Below, in pieces: positions 50,973 to 59,653 of a stretch of DNA of 64,000 bases. The stretch's first letter is position 1; each line of letters opens with the position of its first letter. The notes under the pieces were generated by a model that was not told where the DNA came from, made no database searches, and saw only the letters and a program-made list of their open reading frames with translations. The DNA is from an uncultured Lachnospiraceae bacterium (GTDB taxonomy: Bacteria > Bacillota > Clostridia > Lachnospirales > Lachnospiraceae), in assembly GCA_910584685.1 (NCBI GenBank), contig CAJUAO010000001.1:1-64000 (forward strand). Direction: 5' to 3'. The position numbers and the translations under genes are program-made.

Positions 50973-51734
50973 ATGAAAAATACAATCCTGAAGGCCTCCG
51001 GACTTTGCAAAAGCTTTGCCCACAATGGCGGTCAGATACATGTCTTATCCCACGTGGATATTGAGATTTATGAAGGGGATTTTACCGTTATAATGGGAGC
51101 CTCCGGCTCAGGTAAGTCAACCATGCTCTATACCTTAAGCGGCATGGACAGGGCAACGGCAGGGACGGTAATGTATAAGGGAGGAAATCTGGCGGCAATG
51201 AAGGAAAAGGAGCTTGCAAGGCTCAGACATACGGATTTTGGATTTATCTTCCAGCAAATGCACCTTATAAGCAATCTGTCGCTGTTTGAAAATATAGCCG
51301 TGTCCGGTTATCTTAATAAAGACCGCTCTGTTTCGGAAATAAAAAACAAGACAAAACAGCTTCTTGAACGGATGAATATTTCACATATAATGGAGCATCT
51401 TCCAACTCAGGTATCAGGGGGTGAACAGCAGAGGTGCGCCATAGCAAGAGCGGTAATAAACAGTCCGAAGCTGCTTTTTGCCGATGAGCCAACAGGAGCA
51501 TTAAACAGGAAAAATACAACAGAGGTTCTCAATTTACTTACTGAGCTTAATAAATCGGGACAAAGCATCTTAATGGTTACACATGACATAAAAGCTGCTA
51601 TTCGGGGAACAAGAATTCTTTATATCGAGGATGGGAAAATTGTAGGGGAGCTTCCCCTTCCGCCTTATAACAGTGATGAAGAAAAAAGCAGGGAAACCCA
51701 GGTTAACGCATGGTTATCCTCTATGAAATGGTAG
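50973..51734 (+). CDS. ABC transporter ATP-binding protein (peptide/lipid export type)
   Basis: ATPase of the MacB/BceA/LolD class. Walker A GASGSGKST near residue 46, Q-loop FIFQQMH near 92, signature VSGGEQQRCAIARA near 145, Walker B LLFADEPTG near 166 and the H-loop THD near 200. 253 residues. SD is weak (AAAGGAAATG far from ATG 50973). It precedes the FtsX-type permease, whose start lies 8 nt after this stop; together they form one exporter. Regulated probably by the two-component system upstream. Confidence 0.93.
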   Translation: MKNTILKASGLCKSFAHNGGQIHVLSHVDIEIYEGDFTVIMGASGSGKSTMLYTLSGMDRATAGTVMYKGGNLAAMKEKELARLRHTDFGFIFQQMHLISNLSLFENIAVSGYLNKDRSVSEIKNKTKQLLERMNISHIMEHLPTQVSGGEQQRCAIARAVINSPKLLFADEPTGALNRKNTTEVLNLLTELNKSGQSILMVTHDIKAAIRGTRILYIEDGKIVGELPLPPYNSDEEKSRETQVNAWLSSMKW

Positions 51735-51742
51735 GTGGCACT

Positions 51743-54097
51743 ATGGAGATATTAATACTGCTTAAAGCAAATATTCTTAGAAAGAAGGGCACGTTTATAT
51801 GCATTATGCTTCTTACCGCAATAGTAGATATAGTTATGACAACAATTTTTTCCGTAAAGGATAACTATACTACGGCTATCAGGGATTCTATCGAATATTC
51901 TGACTGCGGTGATATTACGGTAGTTACCACGCCAAAGGCTCTGACGGATGAGCTTCGCGAAGATATTAAGAAGCATGAGCTTGTTGAACGTGTAGATTAT
52001 TTTGATGCAATATGCTCAAACGGCGTTCAGTGCGGCGGTGAGTTTGACGATGGTAATTCACAGTTTATGATGGAGCTTCGTGGTGGAATACGGCTGTTAA
52101 ATGAAAATGCTGACGGTTATGCGGAGGAAATTCCAAAGCTTAAAGAGGGCGAAATTTATCTGCCTCTGGGGTATAAGTCAAAGCTTAACTGTGATGTAGG
52201 AGATAATATAACAGTCAGCCTTATACATGGAATTAAAAAAGAATTTAAGATAAAGGGCTTTGTTGAGGAAATAACCTTTGGAGCCATGAATATAGGATGG
52301 AAGGAGGTCTTTATAAGCAAAGAGGATTATGGGAGAATAATTGAAGAGTGTAAGCCCTTTGTGACAGACGACATTGTTCTTGAGACAATAGTTATGAGGA
52401 TTCATAAAAGAAGCGGCTTAAACCTTTCAGCAGCAAAATTTCAAAGAAAGCTTAATCTTGACACAGGTATTGTTTCTACCTCCTTTGGAGCCTTAAATAT
52501 AGAACAGTCTGTGCATTACACAAAAATACTTACGGATACGGTGCTGAATATTGTCCTTGCATTTACAATACTTCTTTTTTTTATTGTGCTTATTGTAATG
52601 AGTCATAGTATAGGAACGGAAATAGAGATTGATTATACCACTCTTGGCGTATTGAAATCTCAGGGCTTTACTAAGGGGAAAATCCGTCTTGTGTTTATTC
52701 TTAGGTATGTGCTTGCAGAGGCTGTGGGAATTTTCGCAGGAAGCATAGCTTCAATACCTATAGAGCGAAAAATAACAGGCGTGTGTCAGGAGATTACAGG
52801 CGTTCTTTCGGGAAAGGGATTTGCCATATGGAAATGTCTGATTTTTGCATCAGGGATAATTTTTGTTTCAGCCATGCTTATTCTGATAAAAACAATTAAA
52901 ATAGCGAAAATCTCTCCTGTGAGAGCAATTTCAGGAGGAGGGGAAGAAGTGTTTTTTGACAGCCGTATGAACCTTCCAATAAAGAAAAAAGCTTTGTGGG
53001 CAAGCCTTTCCCTAAGACAGCTTACCTCTGCAAAAAAACGATATATGGGTACAATTTTTATAGGGGCTATTCTTACCTTTTGCATGATAACGGTTAATCT
53101 GACAGGAAATATACTTACCTCACGAAACGCGCTTGCAGAAATGGGCATATTAACTATTGATTTTGTTGTTTATTATTCAAAAGACGACGTTAATATTGAA
53201 TGGGAGGAAATAGACAGGCTGGTTGAGAAAAGCTCGCAGATTAAGGAAAAAAACAGCAGCCTAAATTTTTATGCTTCTTTAAACGGTGAAAATTTGTTCT
53301 GTGAAACTTATAAATATCCTGAGTACGCTCATGGTATTATTAGGGGAAGAGCTCCCCTGTATGAAAATGAAATAATGGTTACGGAAATGGTGTCGGATTT
53401 ACTCGGCGTAAAAATAGGCGACGAGGCAACGGTTACCTTTAAGAATAAGGAAAATACCTTTATAATTTCAGGAATTTACCAGTCAGGGTATGATACGGGA
53501 ATGAGCTTTTACATGAATTTTGAAGGAGCCAGAAAAAATGGAAGAAATATAGATAATAATATGAGGTACTATGTGCTTGAGGACAAATCAAAGACAGATG
53601 AGGTAATTGATAAAATCTCCGAAAAGTATGGCGATATGCTTAGTATTGACGTATATGACGGCAGTACCTCCCTTTTAACACAATATGACCAGGTTGTATC
53701 GCTTTTAAAGCTGATTATTTACACCTTTTCAATTTTGTTTTCCTTTGTTGTAATCAGAATGGTTTGTACTAAGTCATTTATACAGGAGCGTACAATCATC
53801 GGAATTTATAAGGCGTTGGGCTTTACCTCAAATATGCTCAGGCTGCAGTTTGCCGTAAGATTTTTAAGTATGGCGCTGTTAGGGGAGGTCCTTGGAGGGA
53901 TTTTAAGCATATTGTTTTCCGGTAAAACCCTAAGCATATGTCTATCATTGACAGGAATAACAAAGGTGGTAGTTGAATATACCCCTATGACGGTGATAAT
54001 GCCTATAGCAGTTATCAGCATAAGCTTTTTTGTATTTTCATATTGGGCTTCACGTAAAATAAACAGGGTAGAGATAAGGGAGCTTGTTACGGAGTAA
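51743..54097 (+). CDS. FtsX-family ABC transporter permease
   Basis: A 784-residue permease with a large extracellular domain after the first helix (about residues 40-250), three FtsX helices (about 270-390), a second extracellular domain (about 465-640) and three C-terminal helices, i.e. a duplicated LolC/E- or MacB-like layout rather than the ten-helix BceB layout. ATG 51743; the longer open frame from 51710 overlaps the ATPase gene. With the ATPase it may export peptides, antibiotics or lipids, or act as a mechanotransmitter; specificity is unknown. Confidence 0.9.
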   Translation: MEILILLKANILRKKGTFICIMLLTAIVDIVMTTIFSVKDNYTTAIRDSIEYSDCGDITVVTTPKALTDELREDIKKHELVERVDYFDAICSNGVQCGGEFDDGNSQFMMELRGGIRLLNENADGYAEEIPKLKEGEIYLPLGYKSKLNCDVGDNITVSLIHGIKKEFKIKGFVEEITFGAMNIGWKEVFISKEDYGRIIEECKPFVTDDIVLETIVMRIHKRSGLNLSAAKFQRKLNLDTGIVSTSFGALNIEQSVHYTKILTDTVLNIVLAFTILLFFIVLIVMSHSIGTEIEIDYTTLGVLKSQGFTKGKIRLVFILRYVLAEAVGIFAGSIASIPIERKITGVCQEITGVLSGKGFAIWKCLIFASGIIFVSAMLILIKTIKIAKISPVRAISGGGEEVFFDSRMNLPIKKKALWASLSLRQLTSAKKRYMGTIFIGAILTFCMITVNLTGNILTSRNALAEMGILTIDFVVYYSKDDVNIEWEEIDRLVEKSSQIKEKNSSLNFYASLNGENLFCETYKYPEYAHGIIRGRAPLYENEIMVTEMVSDLLGVKIGDEATVTFKNKENTFIISGIYQSGYDTGMSFYMNFEGARKNGRNIDNNMRYYVLEDKSKTDEVIDKISEKYGDMLSIDVYDGSTSLLTQYDQVVSLLKLIIYTFSILFSFVVIRMVCTKSFIQERTIIGIYKALGFTSNMLRLQFAVRFLSMALLGEVLGGILSILFSGKTLSICLSLTGITKVVVEYTPMTVIMPIAVISISFFVFSYWASRKINRVEIRELVTE

Positions 54098-54132
54098 GGT
54101 GCTAAGGCTTTAGTTATTTAGTTATTGTTCAG

Positions 54133-54164
54133 CCTTGCCATATCAGATACCGGTATGGTTAAGG
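54133..54164 (+). repeat. imperfect hairpin after the permease
   Basis: CCTT-G-CCATA ... TATGG-TT-AAGG can fold with a bulge. There is no T-run, so its role as terminator is doubtful. Confidence 0.35.
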
Positions 54165-54254
54165 CAGGACAGTGGAGATATTTCAATAATGTATTTTTTA
54201 TTTATTATAGAAGCTTCAACTAAAAAATAGATATAGATGTTATTGTAGACTATA

Positions 54255-54318
54255 AAAAAATAAAGCATAACGGATACTGCTTCAAAATGTAAGAAGTATT
54301 TCCCTATGCTTTATTTTT
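54255..54318. terminator. bidirectional terminator between the permease and rpmB
   Basis: AAATAAAGCATA pairs with TATGCTTTATTT (12 bp), with an inner stem ATACTGCTT / AAGAAGTAT. A-runs on the left and T-runs on the right give a U-tail on either strand, so it can end both the plus-strand permease transcript and the minus-strand rpmB transcript. Confidence 0.75.
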
Positions 54319-54360
54319 ATTTTTCATAAATTTCATTAACAGCTTTGATTAAGTGTGGTT

Positions 54361-54546
54361 TTACGCTCTTTCAACACGTCCTGACTTTAAGCATGAAGTA
54401 CATACGTACATCTTCTTAGCAGCACCGTTTACCTTAACCTTAACAGATTTTACGTTTGCCTTCCACATTCTGTTAGATACTCTATGAGAATGGCTCACAC
54501 TGTTTCCAAAGTGAGCAGCTTTACTACAAATTGCACATTTAGCCAT
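54361..54546 (-). CDS. rpmB: 50S ribosomal protein L28
   Basis: Small ribosomal protein of 61 residues, MAKCAICSKAAHFGNSVSHS then NRMWKANVKSVKV and KMYVCTSCLKSGRV. The Cys pairs CxxC at both ends make it a zinc-ribbon (C+) form. The true start is the Met at 54546 with GGAGGTG upstream on the minus strand, not the Met three codons earlier. It is divergent from yloU-yloV-recG, the same arrangement as in B. subtilis. Confidence 0.97.
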   Translation of the reverse strand: MAKCAICSKAAHFGNSVSHSHRVSNRMWKANVKSVKVKVNGAAKKMYVCTSCLKSGRVERA

Positions 54547-54603
54547 GATTTGCACCTCCTTAGCATACAGGAATATTGGCCTTTACAGACCACAACATTG
54601 AGT

Positions 54604-54632
54604 ATTTTAACAGAAGTAATGGTATTTTGCAA
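54604..54632 (-). promoter_or_regulatory. promoter of rpmB
   Basis: On the minus strand TTGCAA (54627-54632), 17-bp spacer, TAAAAT (54604-54609) with TG before it (extended -10). It is about 60 nt upstream of the L28 start codon. Confidence 0.6.
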
Positions 54633-54752
54633 GTATTTTTGGAAAAAATATTAGAAAAATGTTATTATTTAATTCAGGCTTATGTTTTGTGAGAACTTAG
54701 AACAGAAGCTTAACCAGATATAAGCCACGGCGGAATTGTAAAATTAGTTTTC

Positions 54753-54890
54753 TTGATTTATTATCCAAAGTATGGTAATATAGTCTCAGCAAAGCTGAGC
54801 CATGCAAGTTTGCTTTGCAAACTTGTGTATATATGTGCAAAAAGCCGCACAAGAATAAGGAATATAGTCTCAGCATGGCTGCAAGCAGCC
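54753..54890 (+). promoter_or_regulatory. promoter-hairpin module array (copies C1 and C2) upstream of the Asp23-like gene
   Basis: TTGATT (54753-54758), 17-bp spacer, TAATAT (54776-54781) with TGG before it, then CTCAGC-AAA-GCTGAG (54785-54799), CAAGTTTGC-TTT-GCAAACTTG (54805-54825) and TGTGC-AAAAAGCC-GCACA (54834-54851). A second AATATAGTCTCAGC follows at 54861, with GGCTG-CAAG-CAGCC (54877-54890). The block up to the first hairpin is nearly identical to 6745-6765 and 11774-11803. It lies 105 nt or more before the Asp23-like start, so several hairpins would head its transcript. Confidence 0.55.
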
Positions 54891-54968
54891 TGATAAACCT
54901 GCAGATGTGAAAAACTGCATAATGATAATTAAAAAAATGTGCATACTTACGATTTTAACAGTTAAGTA

Positions 54969-54977
54969 ATGTGCTAA
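54969..54977 (+). promoter_or_regulatory. possible second, close promoter of the Asp23-like gene
   Basis: TGCTAAAAT is an extended -10 placed 17 nt before ATG 54995, next to the GGAGG. A -35 box is weak. It would give a very short leader without the hairpins. Confidence 0.3.
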
Positions 54978-54994
54978 AATATGGAGGTTAAACT

Positions 54995-55354
54995 ATGAAG
55001 GGAATGTTAAATACAAGCCTTGGAGATGTTATGATTGACGAGGCTGTTATAGCAAAGTACGCAGGCACTACGGCAGTTTCCTGTTTTGGTATTGTAGGTA
55101 TGGCTGCTGTAAGTATGACTGACGGTCTTGTTAAGCTTTTAAAGAAGGAAAGTCTTTCAAAGGGAATAAATGTAGATATAACAGAGGATAACAGCATTAC
55201 AATAGATTTTCATGTTATAGTTTCATATGGCGTAAGTATATCTGCCGTATGTGATAATCTTATGGGAAGTGTAAAGTATAAGGTGGAAGAATTTACAGGA
55301 CTTACCGTAAAGAAAATTAATATCTTCGTAGAAGGCGTCCGTATCATAGATTAA
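54995..55354 (+). CDS. Asp23/Gls24 family protein (YloU-like)
   Basis: A 119-residue alkaline-shock-type protein: NTSLGDVMIDEAVIAKYAGT, SITIDFHVIVSYGVSI, and a C-terminal TGLTVKKINIFVEGVRI. Asp23 proteins are membrane-associated or cytoplasmic stress-envelope factors; function is not settled. ATG 54995 with GGAGG. It is followed 19 nt later by the DAK2 gene, the conserved firmicute yloU-yloV pair, and then by recG. Confidence 0.93.
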   Translation: MKGMLNTSLGDVMIDEAVIAKYAGTTAVSCFGIVGMAAVSMTDGLVKLLKKESLSKGINVDITEDNSITIDFHVIVSYGVSISAVCDNLMGSVKYKVEEFTGLTVKKINIFVEGVRIID

Positions 55355-55373
55355 TTATTAGGAGGAACTTATT

Positions 55374-57065
55374 GTGAGCAGAACAAGTTTAGACTGCCAG
55401 ACAGTAAAAAAAATGTTTATAGCCGGAGCACAAAATCTTGAGGCAAAAAAAGAATGGATAAATGAATTAAACGTATTTCCTGTTCCTGACGGAGATACAG
55501 GTACAAATATGACACTTACCATATTATCTGCGGCAAAGGAGGTAAGCAGCCTTTCCGAGCCTACATTTGAGACACTTGCCAAGGCTATATCATCAGGCTC
55601 ACTGCGTGGGGCAAGAGGAAATTCCGGAGTTATTCTTTCACAGCTATTCAGAGGCTTTACAAAGGAAATAAAGGGAGTTGAGGCTGTTGACGGAAAGATA
55701 ATTGCCAGAGCCTTTGAACGTGCAGTTGAAACAGCCTACAAGGCGGTAATGAAGCCTAAGGAAGGAACTATTCTTACCGTAGCTAAGGGCGTTGCAGTTA
55801 AGGCTATGGAAACAGCAAAAAAAACAGATGATTTAGAGATTATTTTTAAGGAAGCTATTGAACACGGCGATTATATCCTTAGCCAGACTCCTGAGATGCT
55901 TCCTGTTTTAAAGCAGGCAGGCGTAGTGGATTCAGGCGGTCAGGGGCTTATGCAGGTTCTTAAGGGAGCTTATAACGCTTTTTTAGGAAAGGAAACAGAA
56001 TTTACCCCGTATGAGGATATAGCCCTTGATTCTCAGGTTGTATCAGAGACTTCAGATATTGATACGGCAGATATAAAGTTCGGATATTGTACAGAGTTTA
56101 TCATAATGCTTGAGAAGCATTATGACGAGGAGGAAGAGAGAAGCTTTAAGGCCTATTTAGAATCAATAGGAGATTCCCTTGTGGTAGTTTCAGATGACGA
56201 TATCGTAAAGATACATGTCCATACAAACGACCCGGGACTGGCTATTCAGAAGGCTCTTACTTACGGCTCCCTTACAAGGATGAAGATAGATAATATGCGT
56301 GAGGAGCACCATGAAAGGCTTATAAAGGATGCCGAGAAGAAGGCGGCTGAGCAGAAGGCAGCCGATAAGGCAAGGGAGGAAGCCTTAAGGGCAAAGGAGC
56401 CGAGAAAGAAGTACGGATTTATTTCAGTGTCTATAGGAGACGGCATAAATGAAATTTTTAACGGATTAGGCGTTGATTATATTATTGAAGGCGGTCAGAC
56501 CATGAATCCGAGCACAGAGGACATATTAAACGCCATAGACAGTGTAAATGCGGATACCGTTTATGTTTTCCCTAACAACAAGAATATTATTCTTGCTGCA
56601 AATCAGGCGGAGACACTTGTTGAGGATAAAAAGGTAATAGTTATACCTTCAAAGACTATACCTCAGGGTATTACAGCTATTATAAACTTTATCCCTGAAA
56701 AATCCCCGGAGGAAAACGCAGGTAACATGATAGAGGAAATGAACAGGGTAAAGACAGGTCAGGTAACATATGCAGTAAGAGATACGGAGCTTGACGGCTT
56801 TTCCGTAAAGGAAAACGATATTATGGGTATCGGAGATACCGGTATTGTATCTGTAGGTACAGATATAAAGTCTGCTACAATAGATATGATAGACAGCCTT
56901 ATTGATGAGGAGTCAGAGCTTATAAGCATATATTACGGAGCTGATGTAACAAAGGAGGATGCAGATAATATAGCTGCAGAACTTAAGGCAAAATATACGG
57001 CGGTTGAATTTGAAGTAAACTATGGAGGCCAGCCGATATATTATTATGTAGTATCGGTTGAATAA
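55374..57065 (+). CDS. DAK2-domain protein, FakA-like fatty acid kinase subunit (YloV)
   Basis: ATP-binding component of the FakAB type, which phosphorylates fatty acids held by a DegV-like FakB for lipid synthesis. N-terminal DAK2 domain: NVFPVPDGDTGTNM (ATP/Mg-binding Asp residues near 37-41), SLRGARGNSGVILSQLFRGF near 78 and GVVDSGGQGL near 180. A helical Lys/Ala/Glu linker (about 320-345) leads to a C-terminal DegV-like domain. 563 residues. Start GTG 55374 with AGGAGG. No FakB gene is in the window; the partner must be elsewhere if the activity is real. Confidence 0.92.
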   Translation: MSRTSLDCQTVKKMFIAGAQNLEAKKEWINELNVFPVPDGDTGTNMTLTILSAAKEVSSLSEPTFETLAKAISSGSLRGARGNSGVILSQLFRGFTKEIKGVEAVDGKIIARAFERAVETAYKAVMKPKEGTILTVAKGVAVKAMETAKKTDDLEIIFKEAIEHGDYILSQTPEMLPVLKQAGVVDSGGQGLMQVLKGAYNAFLGKETEFTPYEDIALDSQVVSETSDIDTADIKFGYCTEFIIMLEKHYDEEEERSFKAYLESIGDSLVVVSDDDIVKIHVHTNDPGLAIQKALTYGSLTRMKIDNMREEHHERLIKDAEKKAAEQKAADKAREEALRAKEPRKKYGFISVSIGDGINEIFNGLGVDYIIEGGQTMNPSTEDILNAIDSVNADTVYVFPNNKNIILAANQAETLVEDKKVIVIPSKTIPQGITAIINFIPEKSPEENAGNMIEEMNRVKTGQVTYAVRDTELDGFSVKENDIMGIGDTGIVSVGTDIKSATIDMIDSLIDEESELISIYYGADVTKEDADNIAAELKAKYTAVEFEVNYGGQPIYYYVVSVE

Positions 57066-57095
57066 AAAAGTGCAGTAAAAATAATGTAATGATAT

Positions 57096-57139
57096 AAAAT
57101 TAATCCGGCATCGGTTTTTACTGGTGTCGGATTAATTTT
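57096..57139 (+). terminator. 17-bp hairpin between the YloV-like gene and recG
   Basis: AAAATTAATCCGGCATC pairs with GGTGTCGGATTAATTTT (17 positions, G.U allowed) around a T-rich loop. Only short U-runs follow, so it may be a partial terminator or attenuator setting recG level. Confidence 0.55.
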
Positions 57140-57160
57140 AGGGCTATGGGAGGCATTATT

Positions 57161-59230
57161 TTGAATATTCGTGAAGTAAAAGGAATTGGAGAAAAAACAG
57201 AAAAATTATTTAATAAGCTTGGAGTATATACGACAGAGGAGCTTCTTGAGTATTACCCAAGAAATTACGATGAGTATAAGACGCCCATTACCGCTAAAAG
57301 CCTTGATAATGAAGCGGTAGCTGCGTTTAAGTGTATGATAGTTTCCTCTCCGTCAGTAAGACAGGCAGGAAAGCTTACTATACTTGTCATAAAGGGAAAG
57401 GATGAAAACGGTGATATTATAACCTTAAAATGGTATAATATGCCCTTTTTAAAAGGCAGATTTAAGATAGGAATGCATTTTATATTCCGAGGAAAAATAT
57501 CTAAAAATGTATTTAAGGGAAAGGGAAGTCAGGAAGGAGATATAATACTGGAGCAGCCGGAGATTTTTTCCCTTTCCGATTATGACAGGAAGCTTGGCGC
57601 AATGCAGCCTATATACAGATTGACAGAGGGACTTACAAATAATTTAGTGACAAAATCTGTTAAGCAGATACTTGACGGAGGATATCAGGGCTATGAATTT
57701 CTGCCAAAAGAGATACGTGATAAGTATTCGCTTATGTTTTATGATGACGCCGTAAGAAAAATACATTTTCCAAAGGATTTTCAGGAGATGAACGAGGCAA
57801 GAAGAAGGCTTGCATTTAACGAATTTTTTCTTTTTATTACAGCCCTTAAAAGATTTAAGAATAAAGAAAATATTATTAATAACAGCTACAGGCTTTATGC
57901 GTCAGATAATACAGAAATGTTTTTAAAGGCCCTGCCCTACAGCTTAACGAATGCGCAAAAAAAGGTGATAGAAGAAATAAGGCAGGATTTTAAGTCAGAC
58001 AGAGCTATGAACAGACTTATACAGGGCGATGTAGGTTCAGGAAAAACCATTGTCGCAATAGCAGCCCTTCTTGACGCGGCATATAATGGTTATCAGGGGG
58101 CAATGATGGCGCCTACCGAGGTGCTTGCAGCGCAGCACTATGAAAATATAAGCAGGCTCCTTACAGAATATAATACAGGCATAGAAGCAGTGATGTTAAG
58201 CGGAAGTATGACAGCAAAGGAGAAAAAGGCCGCATATGAAAAAATATCAACGGGGGCTGCTAAAATAATTATAGGCACACACGCATTAATACAGGAGAAA
58301 GTTCATTTTGAAAACCTTGCCCTTGTTATCACAGATGAACAGCATAGATTTGGCGTAAGACAGAGAGAAAATCTTGCAAAAAAGGGGATGTATCCTCATA
58401 TTATAGTTATGAGCGCAACGCCGATTCCAAGAACCTTAGCCATTATACTGTATGGTGATTTGGATATATCTGTTATCGACGAGCTGCCACAGGGAAGAAA
58501 ACCCATAAAAAATTGTGTGGTAGGCAGGGATTACAGGCCAAATGCATACAGGTTTATGGAAAATCAGGTGAAGGAGGGAAGGCAATGCTACTGTATCTGT
58601 CCAATGATAGAGGAAAATGAAAGCCTTGACGGTGCGGATGTAGTAAGCTATACAGACATACTCAGGAAAAATATGTCAAATAACATAAGAATAGAATATC
58701 TTCATGGAAAAATGAAGCCTCAGGAAAAAAACAGGATTATGAAAGAATTTGCGCAAAACAAAATACAGATATTAGTATCAACCACGGTTATAGAGGTAGG
58801 CGTCAATGTTCCAAACAGTACGGTAATGCTTGTTGAAAACGCCGAGAGATTTGGTCTTGCTTCCCTACACCAGTTAAGGGGAAGAGTAGGAAGGGGAGAG
58901 TATCAGTCATACTGTATTTTTATATGCGGCTCCGATAAGCCGGATATAAAGGAAAGACTTGACATACTGACAAAGTCAAACGATGGCTTTGAAATAGCCG
59001 GATGGGATTTAAAGCAGAGAGGCCCTGGAGATTTTTTCGGAATCAGACAAAGCGGCGATATGGATTTTAAAATAGGAGATATATTTTCGGATTCAATCAC
59101 CCTAAAATCCGCCGCAGACGCAGCAGCCTATGCAGAAGAAAACAAAAAAGACTTAGATTCCGTATCAATACAGATGCTGGAGAACAAGCTTGAAAAATAT
59201 ATGAAAAATAATTTTATGCTTAATTTATAA
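57161..59230 (+). CDS. recG: ATP-dependent DNA helicase RecG
   Basis: Remodels stalled replication forks and Holliday junctions. N-terminal wedge/OB domain (1-270), then helicase motifs: Walker A QGDVGSGKTIVA near residue 286, DEQHRFGVRQRE near 388, SATPIPRTLA near 412, and TTVIEVGVNVPNS near 545 with QLRGRVGRG following; the RecG-specific QRGPGDFFGIRQSG is near 625. 689 residues from TTG 57161, which has GGGAGG 7 nt upstream; an in-frame ATG at 57146 overlaps that SD and is the alternative start. Confidence 0.96.
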   Translation: MNIREVKGIGEKTEKLFNKLGVYTTEELLEYYPRNYDEYKTPITAKSLDNEAVAAFKCMIVSSPSVRQAGKLTILVIKGKDENGDIITLKWYNMPFLKGRFKIGMHFIFRGKISKNVFKGKGSQEGDIILEQPEIFSLSDYDRKLGAMQPIYRLTEGLTNNLVTKSVKQILDGGYQGYEFLPKEIRDKYSLMFYDDAVRKIHFPKDFQEMNEARRRLAFNEFFLFITALKRFKNKENIINNSYRLYASDNTEMFLKALPYSLTNAQKKVIEEIRQDFKSDRAMNRLIQGDVGSGKTIVAIAALLDAAYNGYQGAMMAPTEVLAAQHYENISRLLTEYNTGIEAVMLSGSMTAKEKKAAYEKISTGAAKIIIGTHALIQEKVHFENLALVITDEQHRFGVRQRENLAKKGMYPHIIVMSATPIPRTLAIILYGDLDISVIDELPQGRKPIKNCVVGRDYRPNAYRFMENQVKEGRQCYCICPMIEENESLDGADVVSYTDILRKNMSNNIRIEYLHGKMKPQEKNRIMKEFAQNKIQILVSTTVIEVGVNVPNSTVMLVENAERFGLASLHQLRGRVGRGEYQSYCIFICGSDKPDIKERLDILTKSNDGFEIAGWDLKQRGPGDFFGIRQSGDMDFKIGDIFSDSITLKSAADAAAYAEENKKDLDSVSIQMLENKLEKYMKNNFMLNL

Positions 59231-59259
59231 TTTATTACATATATAAATTACTACGACAC

Positions 59260-59542
59260 ATATATTGTTCATAATTTCTTTCGTCTGTACTGCCTTCCCG
59301 GCTGCGCAAGCCATACTGCGTAATATATTTGTATTATGCAAACAATTAAGAGGTGCTTTTAGCGCAGGCGAAATCCACTGCTTACGGAGGCTTAGGCGGG
59401 AAGGCATTCCTGAGCGTCTTAGCCTCCGTTAGCAGTTAGTTCGCTGGAGCGTTACCTCGTTTGCATAATATAAATATATTACGCAGTATGGCTTGCGCAG
59501 CCGGGAAGGCAGTACAGACGGAAGAAATTATGAACAATATAT
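59260..59542 (+). repeat. 283-bp near-perfect palindrome between recG and ddl
   Basis: The 84-nt arms 59260-59343 and 59459-59542 are reverse complements at 82 of 84 positions. The 115-nt centre is itself partly self-complementary (ACTGCTTACGGAGG with CCTCCGTTAGCAGT, GGCTTAGGCG with CGTCTTAGCC, GGAA-GGCA-TTCC at the tip). Both arm mismatches (T/G at arm position 22 and G/T near position 71) would be G.U pairs in a plus-strand RNA. No reading frame of note lies inside. It starts 30 nt after the recG stop and ends 111 nt before ddl. It could be a MITE-like element, a large structured RNA, or a very strong transcription terminator. Confidence 0.85.
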
Positions 59543-59653
59543 ATCAATGCAAAATTATAATAAATTTTAGAAAACTATTGTTTTTTAACTGTAAGTTTTG
59601 TAAAATAAAAAAGAGTTAAAACCTTAAAAAATGACACGGAAACGAGGAATTTT

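Noticed and set aside
59231..59653. A tRNA or known small RNA in the recG-ddl gap
   Set aside because: The secondary structure is a single long palindrome without cloverleaf, tmRNA, RNase P or SRP RNA signatures that I could recognise.
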